From Candidatus Scalindua japonica (GTDB lineage Bacteria; Planctomycetota; Brocadiia; Brocadiales; Scalinduaceae): a DNA stretch of 64,000 bases. The DNA is taken from NCBI RefSeq assembly GCF_002443295.1, contig NZ_BAOS01000004.1:124001-188000 (forward strand), read 5' to 3'. The position numbers and the translations under genes were made by a program. The notes under the pieces are model-generated. The model saw only the letters and a program-made list of their open reading frames with translations, was not told the origin of the DNA and did not search any database. Positions 26,799 through 36,761 of the stretch are shown here, piece after piece. Positions within the stretch are counted from its first letter, which is position 1, and the number at the start of each line of letters is the position of its first letter.

Positions 26799-27473
26799 AT
26801 GAGAACATTCGCTAAATTATTTGCTAAATCACCGTTTGCACCACTTCTGAAGCATATGCAGGAAGTAAACGGCTGTGTAACTAAAACAAAAGAGATTTTT
26901 ATTGCATTAGAAAAAGGTGATAAGAAATTAGTTGGAAAGTTAGCCAAAGAGATTTCAAAACAGGAAGCTAGAGCAGATACCACAAAAAATGAGTTGCGTA
27001 ATCATCTCCCTGGTGGACTTTTTATGCCTATAAGTAAAAGTGCGTTATTAGAAATTTTATCATTACAGGATGATATAGCTGATGACTGTGAGGATATAGG
27101 GATTTTACTTACACTTAAGGAACTTACTCTAAAAGATATTTTCAAAGATGATTTCAAAAACTTTTTAGATAAGAATATTGAAACATTTGAACTCGTTAAA
27201 ATTATCATAGAAGATTTTGATAATTTGCTTGAAACATCTTTTGCTGGGCGTGAAGCAGAAAGAGTGAAGTCTATGGTACAGGAAGTTGCCCTGAGAGAAC
27301 ATGAAGCTGATCTCTCTCAACGGCAGTTACTTAAAAATATATTCTCTAATGAAGACCAGTTTACACATGGCGAACTCCAACTGTGGTTATTGATTTTAAA
27401 AGAAATCAGGACTCTATCCAACACTTCTGAAAAATTGGCTCATCGTATCCGCAATTTACTAGATCTTGAATAA
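26799..27473 (+). CDS. DUF47 PhoU-like phosphate transport regulator
   Basis: The 224-residue all-helical protein matches the DUF47/TIGR00153 group related to PhoU. It opens with FAKSPFAPLLKHMQEV and has the acidic DDIADDCEDIG motif that binds metal in PhoU-like folds. Such proteins accompany PiT phosphate transporters and seem to control them. The transporter gene starts 21 bases downstream, so the pair forms one unit. Confidence 0.88.
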   Translation: MRTFAKLFAKSPFAPLLKHMQEVNGCVTKTKEIFIALEKGDKKLVGKLAKEISKQEARADTTKNELRNHLPGGLFMPISKSALLEILSLQDDIADDCEDIGILLTLKELTLKDIFKDDFKNFLDKNIETFELVKIIIEDFDNLLETSFAGREAERVKSMVQEVALREHEADLSQRQLLKNIFSNEDQFTHGELQLWLLILKEIRTLSNTSEKLAHRIRNLLDLE

Positions 27474-27494
27474 ATAATACTAGAGAGATTCACC

Positions 27495-28931
27495 TTGAGC
27501 CCAGAAACCATACTTATTATTCTTGCTTTAGTCATCAGCTTCTACATGGCATGGAACATCGGCGCGAATGATGTCGCCAACGCCATGGGAACATCTGTTG
27601 GATCAGGAGCGCTAACACTTAAATGGGCAATAATAGTCGCTGCACTGATGGAGTTTGCCGGGGCTTTTTTAGTAGGTTCTCATGTCACAAACACTGTCAG
27701 AAAAGGGATTATAGAGCCTGTTGTGTTTACCGGCCACCCAAACAGTTATATCTATGGCATGATGGCGGCATTGCTGGCGGCAGGCGCGTGGCTTAATATT
27801 GCTTCGTTCAGGGGCTGGCCTGTTTCTACGACCCACTCAATAGTTGGTTCAGTGTTGGGTTTCGGTATTGTATTCAGCGGATTTTCTTCTATTCACTGGG
27901 ATACGGTCTCACAGATTGCTGCGAGCTGGGTAGTATCTCCCTTACTAAGTGGAACAATCTCTTTTCTGATTTTCTGCCTCCTGCGCAAGATGATTTTTTA
28001 TTCCAAAACTCCTGTTAAATCTGCACAGAAGATGACCCCCTTTCTGGTTTTTTTTGTTCTTGGCATTTTAACACTGGTGATGGTTTTTAAGGGCTTAAAA
28101 AATCTCCATATGGACCTATCGCTTTACGATGCCTTGATACTCGCAAGTCTTATCGGATCAATTGGAGCTTTAGTGAGCATTCCACTGGTCAACAGGATCA
28201 ATTCAACATCAACAGAAGAGAATCATGACGACCATATTGACCCAAAGGTAGAAAAAAGCATGTTGAAGGTTGTTATGCATCTGAGAAGAGTGAAAGAGTC
28301 AACTACCGGAGAGCTTTCAGACGAAGTAACTAAGATATTGGATAGTTCAGAAAAAATTTCAAATCAGCTTGAAAAATACACTCACATAAAACATGTAAGT
28401 ACTGATTATCTGACAGTAGAAAAGATTTTTGTTTATCTACAGATATTGAGCGCCTGCTTTGTAGCGTTTGCTCACGGAGCTAACGATGTGGCTAACGCTA
28501 TCGGACCTTTAGCAGGAATTCTTTCTGCTGTCAGTTCAGGTGTAATTGAAATGAAAGCCCAGGTTCCTTTGTTTGTTCTTTTGCTTGGAGGTCTGGGTAT
28601 TGTCATCGGACTTGCGACATGGGGATGGCGGGTTATTGAAACTATCGGTAAATGTATTACAGAGCTGACTCCGACAAGGGGATTTGCTGCTGAATTCGGG
28701 GCCGCAATAACAATAGTTTTAGCATCTAAGCTGGCATTACCTGTATCGACAACACACACTCTTGTAGGTGCTGTCCTTGGTGTTGGACTTGCCAGGGGTT
28801 TGAATTCTTTAAATCTATCAACTATTCGCGATATACTCATTTCTTGGGTTATTACAATACCAGCCGGCGCGGGCATCACTATTGTTTTCTATTATATTAT
28901 CAGATACGCATTTACCGGACAATTTGCCTAA
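27495..28931 (+). CDS. inorganic phosphate transporter, PiT family
   Basis: The 478-residue membrane protein shows the duplicated PiT signature: GANDVANAMGTSVGSGAL near the N-terminus and AHGANDVANAIGPLAG in the second half. About ten membrane segments surround a soluble central loop (about 245-300). It should import phosphate with a proton or sodium ion. The start is TTG with an AGAG-type site 21 bases after the DUF47 gene, so the two work together. Confidence 0.93.
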   Translation: MSPETILIILALVISFYMAWNIGANDVANAMGTSVGSGALTLKWAIIVAALMEFAGAFLVGSHVTNTVRKGIIEPVVFTGHPNSYIYGMMAALLAAGAWLNIASFRGWPVSTTHSIVGSVLGFGIVFSGFSSIHWDTVSQIAASWVVSPLLSGTISFLIFCLLRKMIFYSKTPVKSAQKMTPFLVFFVLGILTLVMVFKGLKNLHMDLSLYDALILASLIGSIGALVSIPLVNRINSTSTEENHDDHIDPKVEKSMLKVVMHLRRVKESTTGELSDEVTKILDSSEKISNQLEKYTHIKHVSTDYLTVEKIFVYLQILSACFVAFAHGANDVANAIGPLAGILSAVSSGVIEMKAQVPLFVLLLGGLGIVIGLATWGWRVIETIGKCITELTPTRGFAAEFGAAITIVLASKLALPVSTTHTLVGAVLGVGLARGLNSLNLSTIRDILISWVITIPAGAGITIVFYYIIRYAFTGQFA

Positions 28932-29088
28932 TGTGCAGACGGCAGGTTACCAAAACATTATAACCACTCATATCGGGATTAATCGTAGTATTATTTTTTT
29001 GTAATTTCTTATTATACAACAATATTTTAGAAGTTGATTTTTCACATTCACCATTTATAATTAAACGTTTTAATCATTTGACTACATT

Positions 29089-29412
29089 ATGAAGAAGTGC
29101 CCGAACTGTTCAAGTCTTGTACAATTTAAAGAGATGACAGGCGTTATCTATGGTTTTATACCGTCTTGCAACAAAAATACGTATGAATGTACAAACTGTA
29201 AAAAGACTATAGGCGGATTAAACTGGTTCCTTATTTTCTTTTACTTTTGTCTGGGTACTCTTCTTATATTAGAAACATTTTTTTTAGGCTTTAAATTATT
29301 GCCACTACCTCTTAACCTTTTTAATTTACTGCTGGGAACAGGTGCATTCTTAATTATTATAAAAGGATTTCGCCTTAGAATTACTTCTAAGCAGAATGAC
29401 GAGGAGAATTAA
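29089..29412 (+). CDS. zinc-ribbon plus two-helix membrane protein
   Basis: The 107-residue protein has an N-terminal zinc ribbon (CPNC near residue 4 and CTNC near 35) and two hydrophobic segments after residue 45. No named family is recognised. Its stop is 3 bases before the TTG start of the next gene, suggesting co-transcription. Confidence 0.6.
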   Translation: MKKCPNCSSLVQFKEMTGVIYGFIPSCNKNTYECTNCKKTIGGLNWFLIFFYFCLGTLLILETFFLGFKLLPLPLNLFNLLLGTGAFLIIIKGFRLRITSKQNDEEN

Positions 29413-29415
29413 GCA

Positions 29416-30144
29416 TTGAAACAACTAAAAATAAATTTTTTTATATATTTGAACGTTTTATTATCTTGTTTGTTTATATCAATCATATTTGGAGGAAAAA
29501 TAATGGCAGAAGGCCAGACTAAATTCAACATAGATTTTCTTGATCAGGTAGAACCAATTAAAATGAAAGATCCTCTTGCCGTCGCTTTAGGGGCGATGGA
29601 TAAAGACGAACCGTTTGTATATAGATATGAAGATGCGGTAAAGACAGCAGGACATTCATGCCCAGCTGTCTCCGGCGCCTATCGTTTAACACAGACTGCG
29701 TTAAACCATCTACATGGAAATGAAATACCTGTAAGAGGGAATATTAAGGTGACATTCAGAGGTGGTATTGATTACCGGGTTAATGGCCCGATTTCTCAAG
29801 TTGTCACGCTTATAACTGGCGCTGCCGGGGAAAGTGGATTTCATGGATTAGGAGGCGGAAAGTTCAACAGGCATAATTTACTGACATTTGATGACAGCAG
29901 CGAAGCTCCTGCAGGCGCTATCTGTTCGGTGATTTTTGAAAGACTAGACAATGGGAAAAAAGTAGAAGTATCATATAATAATAGCATGCTGCCTGCTGAT
30001 CCTAAGATGGGAGAGTTAATGCCTCTGTCAGTTAGCGGAAGCGGCACTGATGAGCAGATAAAAGAGTTTGGCAAGCTCTGGCACGATAGAATTAAAGTGG
30101 TGCTGATTGGCAATATGGAAGGAATGTTTGTTGTAAAAGAGTGA
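29416..30144 (+). CDS. FmdE-like domain protein, possible exported form
   Basis: The 242-residue frame begins at a TTG (29416) after GAGGAG and gives a hydrophobic signal-like N-terminus. An internal ATG at 29503 follows an even better GGAGG site and would give a 213-residue cytoplasmic form. The body contains AGHSCPAVSGAYRLTQTAL, which resembles the GH-x-CPG region of FmdE-type metal-binding proteins, and a glycine-rich GFHGLGGGKFNRHNL loop. The FmdE link is tentative. The Cys and His residues suggest metal binding. Confidence 0.55.
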   Translation: MKQLKINFFIYLNVLLSCLFISIIFGGKIMAEGQTKFNIDFLDQVEPIKMKDPLAVALGAMDKDEPFVYRYEDAVKTAGHSCPAVSGAYRLTQTALNHLHGNEIPVRGNIKVTFRGGIDYRVNGPISQVVTLITGAAGESGFHGLGGGKFNRHNLLTFDDSSEAPAGAICSVIFERLDNGKKVEVSYNNSMLPADPKMGELMPLSVSGSGTDEQIKEFGKLWHDRIKVVLIGNMEGMFVVKE

Positions 30145-30150
30145 TTCTTT

Positions 30151-30177
30151 ATCTTGAAAAACAATAATTTTCAAGAT
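30151..30177. terminator. hairpin after the FmdE-like gene
   Basis: ATCTTGAAAA (30151-30160) pairs with TTTTCAAGAT (30168-30177). The 10-bp stem starts 6 bases after the stop codon. There is no T run, so it may stabilise the mRNA end rather than terminate. Confidence 0.45.
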
Positions 30178-30350
30178 AGTCTAACATGGATAATGCTAAA
30201 GACTGCAAATAAGGTAATACCTAGGACTCTAGATATAGAAAGCTTATGAATTATTAACTAATAAACACCCACTACCCCTCCTTTTAAAGGATGGGATTAA
30301 AGTCTTCAGTGTTTTCTTATCTCTCACTGTTTATAGAGTAATTGATATTG

Positions 30351-30396
30351 GCTACTGGCTCTTATAATCCGTTAAGCAGCCAGTAGCGTTTTCTTT
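30351..30396 (+). terminator. candidate terminator overlapping the pgsA 3' end
   Basis: GCTACTGGC (30351-30359) pairs with GCCAGTAGC (30379-30387), then a T-rich GTTTTCTTT run. It would stop plus-strand transcription before it enters pgsA, whose last codons overlap the right arm. Confidence 0.5.
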
Positions 30397-30980
30397 GCTG
30401 AGTATACATAGGTTATACCGGAACAAATAGTAACAATAATTGTGATCCACATGAAAGCTGTAACCATATATTCTGCCCAACTTATATTTTTAAAGTGAGC
30501 GTAGTAAATAATCATGGCACAAATAGTCCACGACTGAATAAACATCTTGGTTTTCCCCCATATATTACTGGCAAATTTAACACCTTTTGATTCGGAAAAA
30601 CCCCTTATACTACTAACCAGAAATTCTCTGGCCACTATTGTAATTACCATCCATGGCGCTATAATCTCTTTTGCAATATCCACAAAGATAATAAATGTAC
30701 CACAGATAATAACCTTATCAACAAATGGATCAACGAGTCGTCCTAAGTCTGTAGACAGCTCCCATTTCCTGGCTAAATACCCATCCAGCCAATCAGTAGC
30801 AGCCGCAACAAAAAAGATAACAAGGGCCACATCAAGATACCTGTAAGTCAGAAAAACAAAAAATACTATAGCAAGAAAGAGCCGGGAAAGTGTGATTCGG
30901 TTTGGAATATTAAAAATTACACTTCTCATAATACTAAACTCTTCTTCCTCTGTTTCAGCTCCAACATTTTTATTTCCCAT
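30372..30980 (-). CDS. pgsA: CDP-diacylglycerol-glycerol-3-phosphate 3-phosphatidyltransferase
   Basis: The 202-residue integral membrane enzyme makes phosphatidylglycerol phosphate. The CDP-alcohol phosphatidyltransferase motif is intact: the DWLDGYLAR start, then Gly and two further Asp in LGRLVDPFVDK. An N-terminal extension of about 15 acidic residues precedes the first membrane helix. The start could instead be the ATG at MRSVIFNIPNRITL, which would trim that extension. It follows ftsK by 77 bases on the same strand order. Confidence 0.9.
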   Translation of the reverse strand: MGNKNVGAETEEEEFSIMRSVIFNIPNRITLSRLFLAIVFFVFLTYRYLDVALVIFFVAAATDWLDGYLARKWELSTDLGRLVDPFVDKVIICGTFIIFVDIAKEIIAPWMVITIVAREFLVSSIRGFSESKGVKFASNIWGKTKMFIQSWTICAMIIYYAHFKNISWAEYMVTAFMWITIIVTICSGITYVYSAKKTLLAA

Positions 30981-31057
30981 GATTAATAGTTTAAAAAAAA
31001 ATTGTGCAAATAATTATCCTATCTTTTGAGAGGATATGTATAAACCAGAAAATCTAT

Positions 31058-33367
31058 TTAATTCTGCTGTGACTCCCACTCATCAAGCGTAACAAAAACT
31101 TCTCTTGCCTGGCTCCCTTTATATTCACCAACTATACTATCCTCTGCCATCAAATCTATCAACCTTGCCGCACGAGAATAGCCAATCTCCAATCTGCGTT
31201 GCAGCAATGATACAGATCCACGCTGTGTTTCTAAAATAATTCTTACTGCTTCTTCATAAAGTTCATCTTTTGTTGCATTGCTCTCTTTTAAAGACCCCTG
31301 CCATACCTTTAATTCCGGACTGAATTCCGGCTTAGACATATCTTTAAGGAAATCAACAATCCTATTGATCTCATCATCGCTGACATATACTCCCTGTACT
31401 CTTGACAATTTGGATGTACCTGGCGGCAGAAACAGCATATCTCCCTTACCTAAAAGTTTTTCCGCTCCGTTTTGGTCTAAAATTGTCCGTGAGTCAACCT
31501 TGGAAAAGACATGAAATGAAATCCTTGAAGGTAAATTAGATTTTATCAGCCCGGTAATTACATCAACTGACGGCCTCTGAGTTGCGACAACAAGGTGAAT
31601 TCCAACTGCCCTGGATTTCTGAGCAAGTCTGATAATTGAAGCTTCTACCTCTTTTGAAGCAACCATCATCAAGTCCGCTAACTCATCAACAACTATGACC
31701 ATACAAGGCATGAAAAGCGGAATATCACCAAGGCCTGTATCGCCTTCCGGATCTAGTCTCTTTCGTTTCTCAGAATCACTTAATTTATTATAACTTTTAA
31801 GATCCCTGACACCAGCCCTTGCCAGCAGAGAATATCTTTCATCCATTTTAGTGACAGCCCATTCAAGAATTCCAGCAGCCTTTTTCATATCAGTTACAAC
31901 AGGTGCTATTAGATGAGGAATATCTTTAAAAGATGAAAATTCCACCATCTTCGGGTCTATTAATATTAGTTTCAACTCTTCAGGTCTCTGGAAAAGAAGC
32001 ATGCTTAATATTATTGAATTAAGGCACACGGATTTTCCTGAACCTGTTGTTCCGGCAACTAATAAATGCGGCATTGCAGCAAGATCAGATATCAATGGGT
32101 AGCCGGCAATATCTTTTCCCAACAATAGAGGTATAGTACGTTTGTGCATCTCTTTACTTGCTGTCTCGTACAACTCTCGCATCTGAACAGGCTTTCTATG
32201 TGTATTTGGAACTTCTATTCCAATAGTAGATTTCCCAGGAATAGGCGCAACAACACGTATGCTTGGAGCCTTCAGTGCAATGGCAATATCATCAGAAAGA
32301 TTTATTATCTTCCCAACCTTTGTACCAGGCGCCAAATTCAGTTCATACATCGTGACGGAAGGGCCTTTTTCCAAACCTACAACCTCAGCAACAATTTTGA
32401 ACTGTTCTAATGTCTCTTTTAATACGGTCGCCTTCTCCATGACGTGTTCGTCGCTGTCATGTATATGTCTTTTAAGTTGGTCCAGAAGTAAAACCGGTGG
32501 CAGGATATAGTTTGTATCTTCAAACTTGTTGTGCTTTCCTTTAGGCACAACAAGTTCTTTCTCTCTTGAAAAAAAAGTCCTCTTTCTTGGCTTTAGTTTC
32601 ACAGCCTGTGGCGGCGGAGACGGAGGCACAACACTGACAAATCCTTCATCTTCATCCTCATCCTCTTTTCCTTCTTCATGCTCTTCGCCAACAGCATCTG
32701 CCCTTTCCGTTTCACATTTAGCGTTTATTAAACATTTATCTACAACCTGAGTATTATCTTCTACTAAAGGTTCTAAATGTTTTTCTTTTGACAGTATATC
32801 TGTTTTTATAACAGATTTTGATTTAAATATTTTCCTTATTTCCTTATACGTCCATATAAAGAATGTATCTAACGGTTTATTGGAAATAAGCATTATGGAA
32901 ATAAGGAACCCCAGCGTCAACAAAATACATGCACCCGGAATACCCAGGTATTCTGTCAATCTAAATGCGGCTATCATCCCTATAATACCGCCTGTTTCAA
33001 GTGGATTTGTAAATAAACTGGTAAAATTCTCAAGGATTCCCAGTATAGGTGAAATAGAAACAACCAACAATATTCCACCAATCATTCTTGCCCATAGAAT
33101 GTCTATTCTCTTCTTTATAAATAACAATACGCCCAAAGCACCAACCAGGAACGCAAACAGATATGATGTTATTCCTATGCATGTCAGCAACCAACCGGAG
33201 ATACTGGCCCCAATCTTTCCACAGTAATTTTGTACTGGGCTATTTACAGGATAATTTGCAAATGGAGGGTCATTTGGCGAGAACGTCGCAATACTTATCA
33301 ATAAAAATATTCCAACAGTACAGATAACAATTGAATATGCCGAATGAAAAACTCTAGTTCTTTCCAT
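31058..33367 (-). CDS. ftsK: DNA translocase FtsK/SpoIIIE
   Basis: The 769-residue protein pumps chromosomal DNA during division and activates dimer resolution. Four N-terminal membrane segments (about 1-170) are followed by a short acidic linker (EEHEEGKEDEDEDEG). The motor domain has Walker A GTTGSGKSVCLNS and Walker B MVIVVDELADLMM. A C-terminal gamma winged helix (SLLQRRLEIGYSRAARLIDLM) reads KOPS-type sites. The length is normal for a short-linker FtsK. The acidic linker is notable. Confidence 0.95.
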   Translation of the reverse strand: MERTRVFHSAYSIVICTVGIFLLISIATFSPNDPPFANYPVNSPVQNYCGKIGASISGWLLTCIGITSYLFAFLVGALGVLLFIKKRIDILWARMIGGILLVVSISPILGILENFTSLFTNPLETGGIIGMIAAFRLTEYLGIPGACILLTLGFLISIMLISNKPLDTFFIWTYKEIRKIFKSKSVIKTDILSKEKHLEPLVEDNTQVVDKCLINAKCETERADAVGEEHEEGKEDEDEDEGFVSVVPPSPPPQAVKLKPRKRTFFSREKELVVPKGKHNKFEDTNYILPPVLLLDQLKRHIHDSDEHVMEKATVLKETLEQFKIVAEVVGLEKGPSVTMYELNLAPGTKVGKIINLSDDIAIALKAPSIRVVAPIPGKSTIGIEVPNTHRKPVQMRELYETASKEMHKRTIPLLLGKDIAGYPLISDLAAMPHLLVAGTTGSGKSVCLNSIILSMLLFQRPEELKLILIDPKMVEFSSFKDIPHLIAPVVTDMKKAAGILEWAVTKMDERYSLLARAGVRDLKSYNKLSDSEKRKRLDPEGDTGLGDIPLFMPCMVIVVDELADLMMVASKEVEASIIRLAQKSRAVGIHLVVATQRPSVDVITGLIKSNLPSRISFHVFSKVDSRTILDQNGAEKLLGKGDMLFLPPGTSKLSRVQGVYVSDDEINRIVDFLKDMSKPEFSPELKVWQGSLKESNATKDELYEEAVRIILETQRGSVSLLQRRLEIGYSRAARLIDLMAEDSIVGEYKGSQAREVFVTLDEWESQQN

Positions 33368-33484
33368 ATAAATTAGCCCCTTCTATTGCTAATTTATTAT
33401 ATTCCTGCCTGTCGGCAAGAACTTTTATATAAAATTTTATAGAGCATCTGAACATTATATTTAAGAAGCTAATGAAACAAATAT

Positions 33485-33937
33485 CTAATGTCCGGTATGC
33501 CCAAAGCCACCTTCTCCTCTAAGCGTCTCATCCAAATCATCCACTTCTTCGAGTTTGGCATGGATAACCGGCTGGACTACTAATTGGGCAATACGCATAC
33601 CTCTCTCTATGATAAAACTCTCTTTACCTTGATTGCATAATATAATACCAATTTCACCACGGTAATCACTATCTATAGTTCCCGGTGAATTAACTAATGT
33701 TATTCCATATTTCAAGGCCAGTCCGCTCCTAGGTCTGACTTGTGCTTCATAACCAAAAGGCAACGCAATAAATATCCCCGTAGGTATTAGTTTGATTTCA
33801 TTTATTTCAACAATAGTTTGTTCTTCAACTGCTGCGTAAAGGTCCATACCGCTTGCAGCCTGGCTCATATAACCAGGCAATGGCAGATCTTCGCAACCAT
33901 TTTTTCTCTTTATCTTCAGATTAATTTTCTGCATCAC
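33485..33937 (-). CDS. dut: dUTP diphosphatase
   Basis: The 150-residue trimeric enzyme cleaves dUTP to dUMP and pyrophosphate. The five family motifs are readable: [40 protein letters not shown] and the C-terminal P-loop-like [10 protein letters not shown]. It keeps uracil out of DNA and supplies dUMP. It sits upstream of ftsK on the same strand, 117 bases away. Confidence 0.95.
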   Translation of the reverse strand: MMQKINLKIKRKNGCEDLPLPGYMSQAASGMDLYAAVEEQTIVEINEIKLIPTGIFIALPFGYEAQVRPRSGLALKYGITLVNSPGTIDSDYRGEIGIILCNQGKESFIIERGMRIAQLVVQPVIHAKLEEVDDLDETLRGEGGFGHTGH

Positions 33938-34040
33938 TTACTCTCGAATATTTATATAAGGACAAATCGTCGACTCGAATGAATCCTTACCAGTGTAACG
34001 GCATATAGACGTTCTGTCGGAATAAAACTTCCCACAATAA

Positions 34041-34583
34041 TTATGTGTTATTAAGTTTGTCTACTATTGTTTGAATTATTATCTCTACGTCAGCCATCCG
34101 CCCAACGCCTGTTTTCCCGGAAGCAAGTCTTCCCTTTTCCGGACCGACAAAGTGATAACCCACTTCCTGAAGAATAGTTATATTTCTTTGTGTTATAGGG
34201 TTCTTATACATATTTTCTTCCATAGCAGGAGCTATTATCACAGGAACATCGGATGCAGTAACAGTACTGGTTAAAGCATCATCAGCTATACCAGAAGATA
34301 GTTTGCCAATAATATTCGCTGTTGCCGGTGCTATTACAACTATATCCGCTTTATGTGCAATGGAAACGTGGTGAGGGTTGTACACACTTTCATCAATAAA
34401 GATATCTGTAACAACTTTATTCTTAGAAAGTGTTCTGAATGTCAGTGGGTGAATAAAACTCTGTGAGGACTTTGTCATTATAACAGTAATATCATAGCCC
34501 TTACTTTTTAACTTAGATACAAGTATTGCCGCTTTGAACGCAGCAATACTTCCTGTAACACCTAATATTATATTTTTAACCAT
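34041..34583 (-). CDS. phosphopantothenoylcysteine decarboxylase-type flavoprotein
   Basis: The 180-residue protein is a HFCD-family flavoprotein. GVTGSIAAFKA is the FMN loop, HVSIAHKADIVVIAPATANIIGKLSSGIADD carries the active His, and PAMEENMYKNP is the PXMNXXMW-like motif. In CoaBC it forms the decarboxylase half for coenzyme A synthesis. Here the synthetase half is not fused and is not seen in the window, so the CoaC call is likely rather than certain. Confidence 0.85.
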   Translation of the reverse strand: MVKNIILGVTGSIAAFKAAILVSKLKSKGYDITVIMTKSSQSFIHPLTFRTLSKNKVVTDIFIDESVYNPHHVSIAHKADIVVIAPATANIIGKLSSGIADDALTSTVTASDVPVIIAPAMEENMYKNPITQRNITILQEVGYHFVGPEKGRLASGKTGVGRMADVEIIIQTIVDKLNNT

Positions 34584-34709
34584 TTCAGATCAGGATTAGA
34601 TTATGCTTTTTCACTATAGTTTAACAGATAATCAGTCGTCCTGATGAAGAGACTACAAACATATGAACAAGTCACAGAATCTCACGGCACTAAATCATAT
34701 CAAAAGAAA

Positions 34710-35270
34710 CTATATTTGCAAGATCTCTTCGATCTCTGTTATTGCATCATCTAATCTATCGTTAATAACACAATAATCATAATGCCTGCTGGATTCCATC
34801 TCTTTCCTGGCAGCCACAATTCTCTTATTGATCGTATCTTCGTCTTCTGTAAGTCTATTTTTCAGTCTAAATTTCAGGGTTTCAACATCAGGCGGCATAA
34901 TAAATATATGAATAGAGTCAGGCATTTTTTTCATAATCTGCATTGCGCCTTGTACATCTATAACAAGCAAGATTATTTTTTTTTCGCCTACAGCTTCTTC
35001 TACCGGGCCAATTGGCGTTCCGTACAAATGGCCACAATATTCAGCGTATTCTATAAATTTATTGTTCCTGATAAGCGCCTCAAACTCATTTCTTTTCACG
35101 AAGTAATAATCAACACCATCTCTTTCACCCTCTCTTGGCTTTCTTGTAGTGTAAGAAACTGATTGTTTTATTTGAGGGTTCTTCGTCAGTTCCTTACAAA
35201 TCGAACTCTTACCACACCCTGAAGGTCCTGAAATTACTACAAGACCACATCTTTTTTTATTAACCGACAC
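34710..35270 (-). CDS. gmk: guanylate kinase
   Basis: The 186-residue enzyme phosphorylates GMP to GDP. The P-loop is SGPSGCGKSS (residues 14-23). The GMP-binding segment SYTTRKPREGERDGVDYYFV follows, and the lid contains LKFRLKNR. It lies 34 bases downstream of the yicC gene, the common bacterial order yicC-gmk. Confidence 0.95.
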   Translation of the reverse strand: MSVNKKRCGLVVISGPSGCGKSSICKELTKNPQIKQSVSYTTRKPREGERDGVDYYFVKRNEFEALIRNNKFIEYAEYCGHLYGTPIGPVEEAVGEKKIILLVIDVQGAMQIMKKMPDSIHIFIMPPDVETLKFRLKNRLTEDEDTINKRIVAARKEMESSRHYDYCVINDRLDDAITEIEEILQI

Positions 35271-35304
35271 ATTACACCCAAATATACTATTAATGTCTAT
35301 TGGC

Positions 35305-36198
35305 TTACTCTATATTTAATATCTGTTCTTTAATTCTTTCAATATCAGTCTTAATCGAAATTACATCTTTTATAATATCCGAGTTATTTGCTTTGGATGC
35401 AATAGTATTTGCCTCACGAAACATTTCCTGTACTATAAATTCCAATTTTCTGCCATTCGGTTCTTCATTATCCATCACATTGTCAAACAATAAAATATGA
35501 CTTTTTAGCCTTCCAATTTCCTCTGAAATATCACATCTGTCAGCAAAAATTGCAATTTCCTTATGTAGGTCGCTCTCTTCTATCTTGCTATCTGTACCAG
35601 CCAGTAGAGTAGATATCCTGTCTTGAATTCGGGTGCTATAATCCAAAACAACTTTAGGTGCCATTGTTTCAATTTCATCCAGCAACGCGGAAATTTTATT
35701 CTTCCACTTGTTTATTTCCGTTCGGAGATTCTGGCCTTCAGCTTCTCTCATTTTCTTCAGATCATTAATCGAAAGTTTAACCACCTGTTCAAGTTCATGC
35801 CAGAAACCATCATCCTCTGTTCTGCCGTTTCCAAGATCCTTTTTATATTCCAAGACTCCCGGAAGTGATATAAGATTGTCTAATGTAACATCCTGCTGAA
35901 AGGATATTTCTTTACGCGCTTCACCAATAATGTTGTAATATTCTTTTAAAACGTCTTTATTTACCACACACTTTGGCATCACATCACATGATTTATATTC
36001 TATTGTCAAATTAATTGTTCCACGAACCAACTCTTTCTTTAACAGTTTTTCAATCTTATCTTCAAACTCCGCTAACAGTTCCGGTATCCTGATGTTGAGC
36101 TTTAAATATTTGTTGTTTACTGAACGAATTTCAACAACGATTGCCTTCAATTCATTCTTCAATTCTGATCTACCAAAACCAGTCATGCTCTTAATCAT
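35305..36198 (-). CDS. YicC family endoribonuclease-like protein
   Basis: The 297-residue protein opens with the YicC hallmark MIKSMTGFGRSE and VEIRSVNNKYLKLNIRIPE. The C-terminal DUF1732-type part has the conserved GRKLEFIVQEMFREANTIASKANN. Family members have been shown to act as endoribonucleases. Its ATG overlaps the secG stop by 4 bases and gmk follows, so it belongs to a secG-yicC-gmk transcript. Confidence 0.92.
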   Translation of the reverse strand: MIKSMTGFGRSELKNELKAIVVEIRSVNNKYLKLNIRIPELLAEFEDKIEKLLKKELVRGTINLTIEYKSCDVMPKCVVNKDVLKEYYNIIGEARKEISFQQDVTLDNLISLPGVLEYKKDLGNGRTEDDGFWHELEQVVKLSINDLKKMREAEGQNLRTEINKWKNKISALLDEIETMAPKVVLDYSTRIQDRISTLLAGTDSKIEESDLHKEIAIFADRCDISEEIGRLKSHILLFDNVMDNEEPNGRKLEFIVQEMFREANTIASKANNSDIIKDVISIKTDIERIKEQILNIE

Positions 36199-36761
36199 TT
36201 TTCCGTTTCTTCAGTTAAGGATTTAGCTTTAGTTTCTATATTTTCTTTATCTTCACCAACAACTTCTACAGCCTTCATTCCCACTGATTTTGCAGATCCC
36301 ACTGCTTCATCAATCTTATCCTGAGATGTAGTGCTTTCCGCATGTTCAACGTGCTCACCAGGTGCATGATTATGGCCCTCATGTTCATCGACAGCACCAT
36401 CATGCTCACCATGGTCGTGTTGAAGCGATGCAGGCGCACCGCCCCGAACGGTATCGACCCCGTGCATTGATGTCAAAGTCATCTTTGTCAAGAAGAGAGT
36501 AGCGACAATAAAGACTGCTCCGACAAGATAAGTAACCCTGGCCAGTATTCCTCCAGTCTGTGTTCCTACTGCAGACTGATCTGACAAGCCACCTATAGCA
36601 GCCAGGCCACCTCCTTTTCCCGATTGCAACAGCACGCATCCAACGAGGACAACACATGAAAATATTAATAATGATTTCAACACCGTAGACCAGCCAAGAA
36701 TAAAAAAAACGGTCAGCAAGCCAAAAATAATAACCACTGCCGCAATCCATTTTAAATTCAT
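36195..36761 (-). CDS. secG: SecG translocase subunit with histidine-rich tail
   Basis: The first 95 residues are a normal SecG: two membrane helices around the conserved LLQSGKGGGLAAIGG and a TQTGGILARVT stretch. It is a non-essential partner of SecYE in protein export. The protein is 188 residues, far longer than the usual 75-120. The extra tail has eight His within residues 115-140, interspersed with acidic residues, then a helical acidic end. That pattern suggests metal binding, perhaps zinc or nickel, which is inference. It overlaps yicC by 4 bases. Confidence 0.9.
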   Translation of the reverse strand: MNLKWIAAVVIIFGLLTVFFILGWSTVLKSLLIFSCVVLVGCVLLQSGKGGGLAAIGGLSDQSAVGTQTGGILARVTYLVGAVFIVATLFLTKMTLTSMHGVDTVRGGAPASLQHDHGEHDGAVDEHEGHNHAPGEHVEHAESTTSQDKIDEAVGSAKSVGMKAVEVVGEDKENIETKAKSLTEETEK

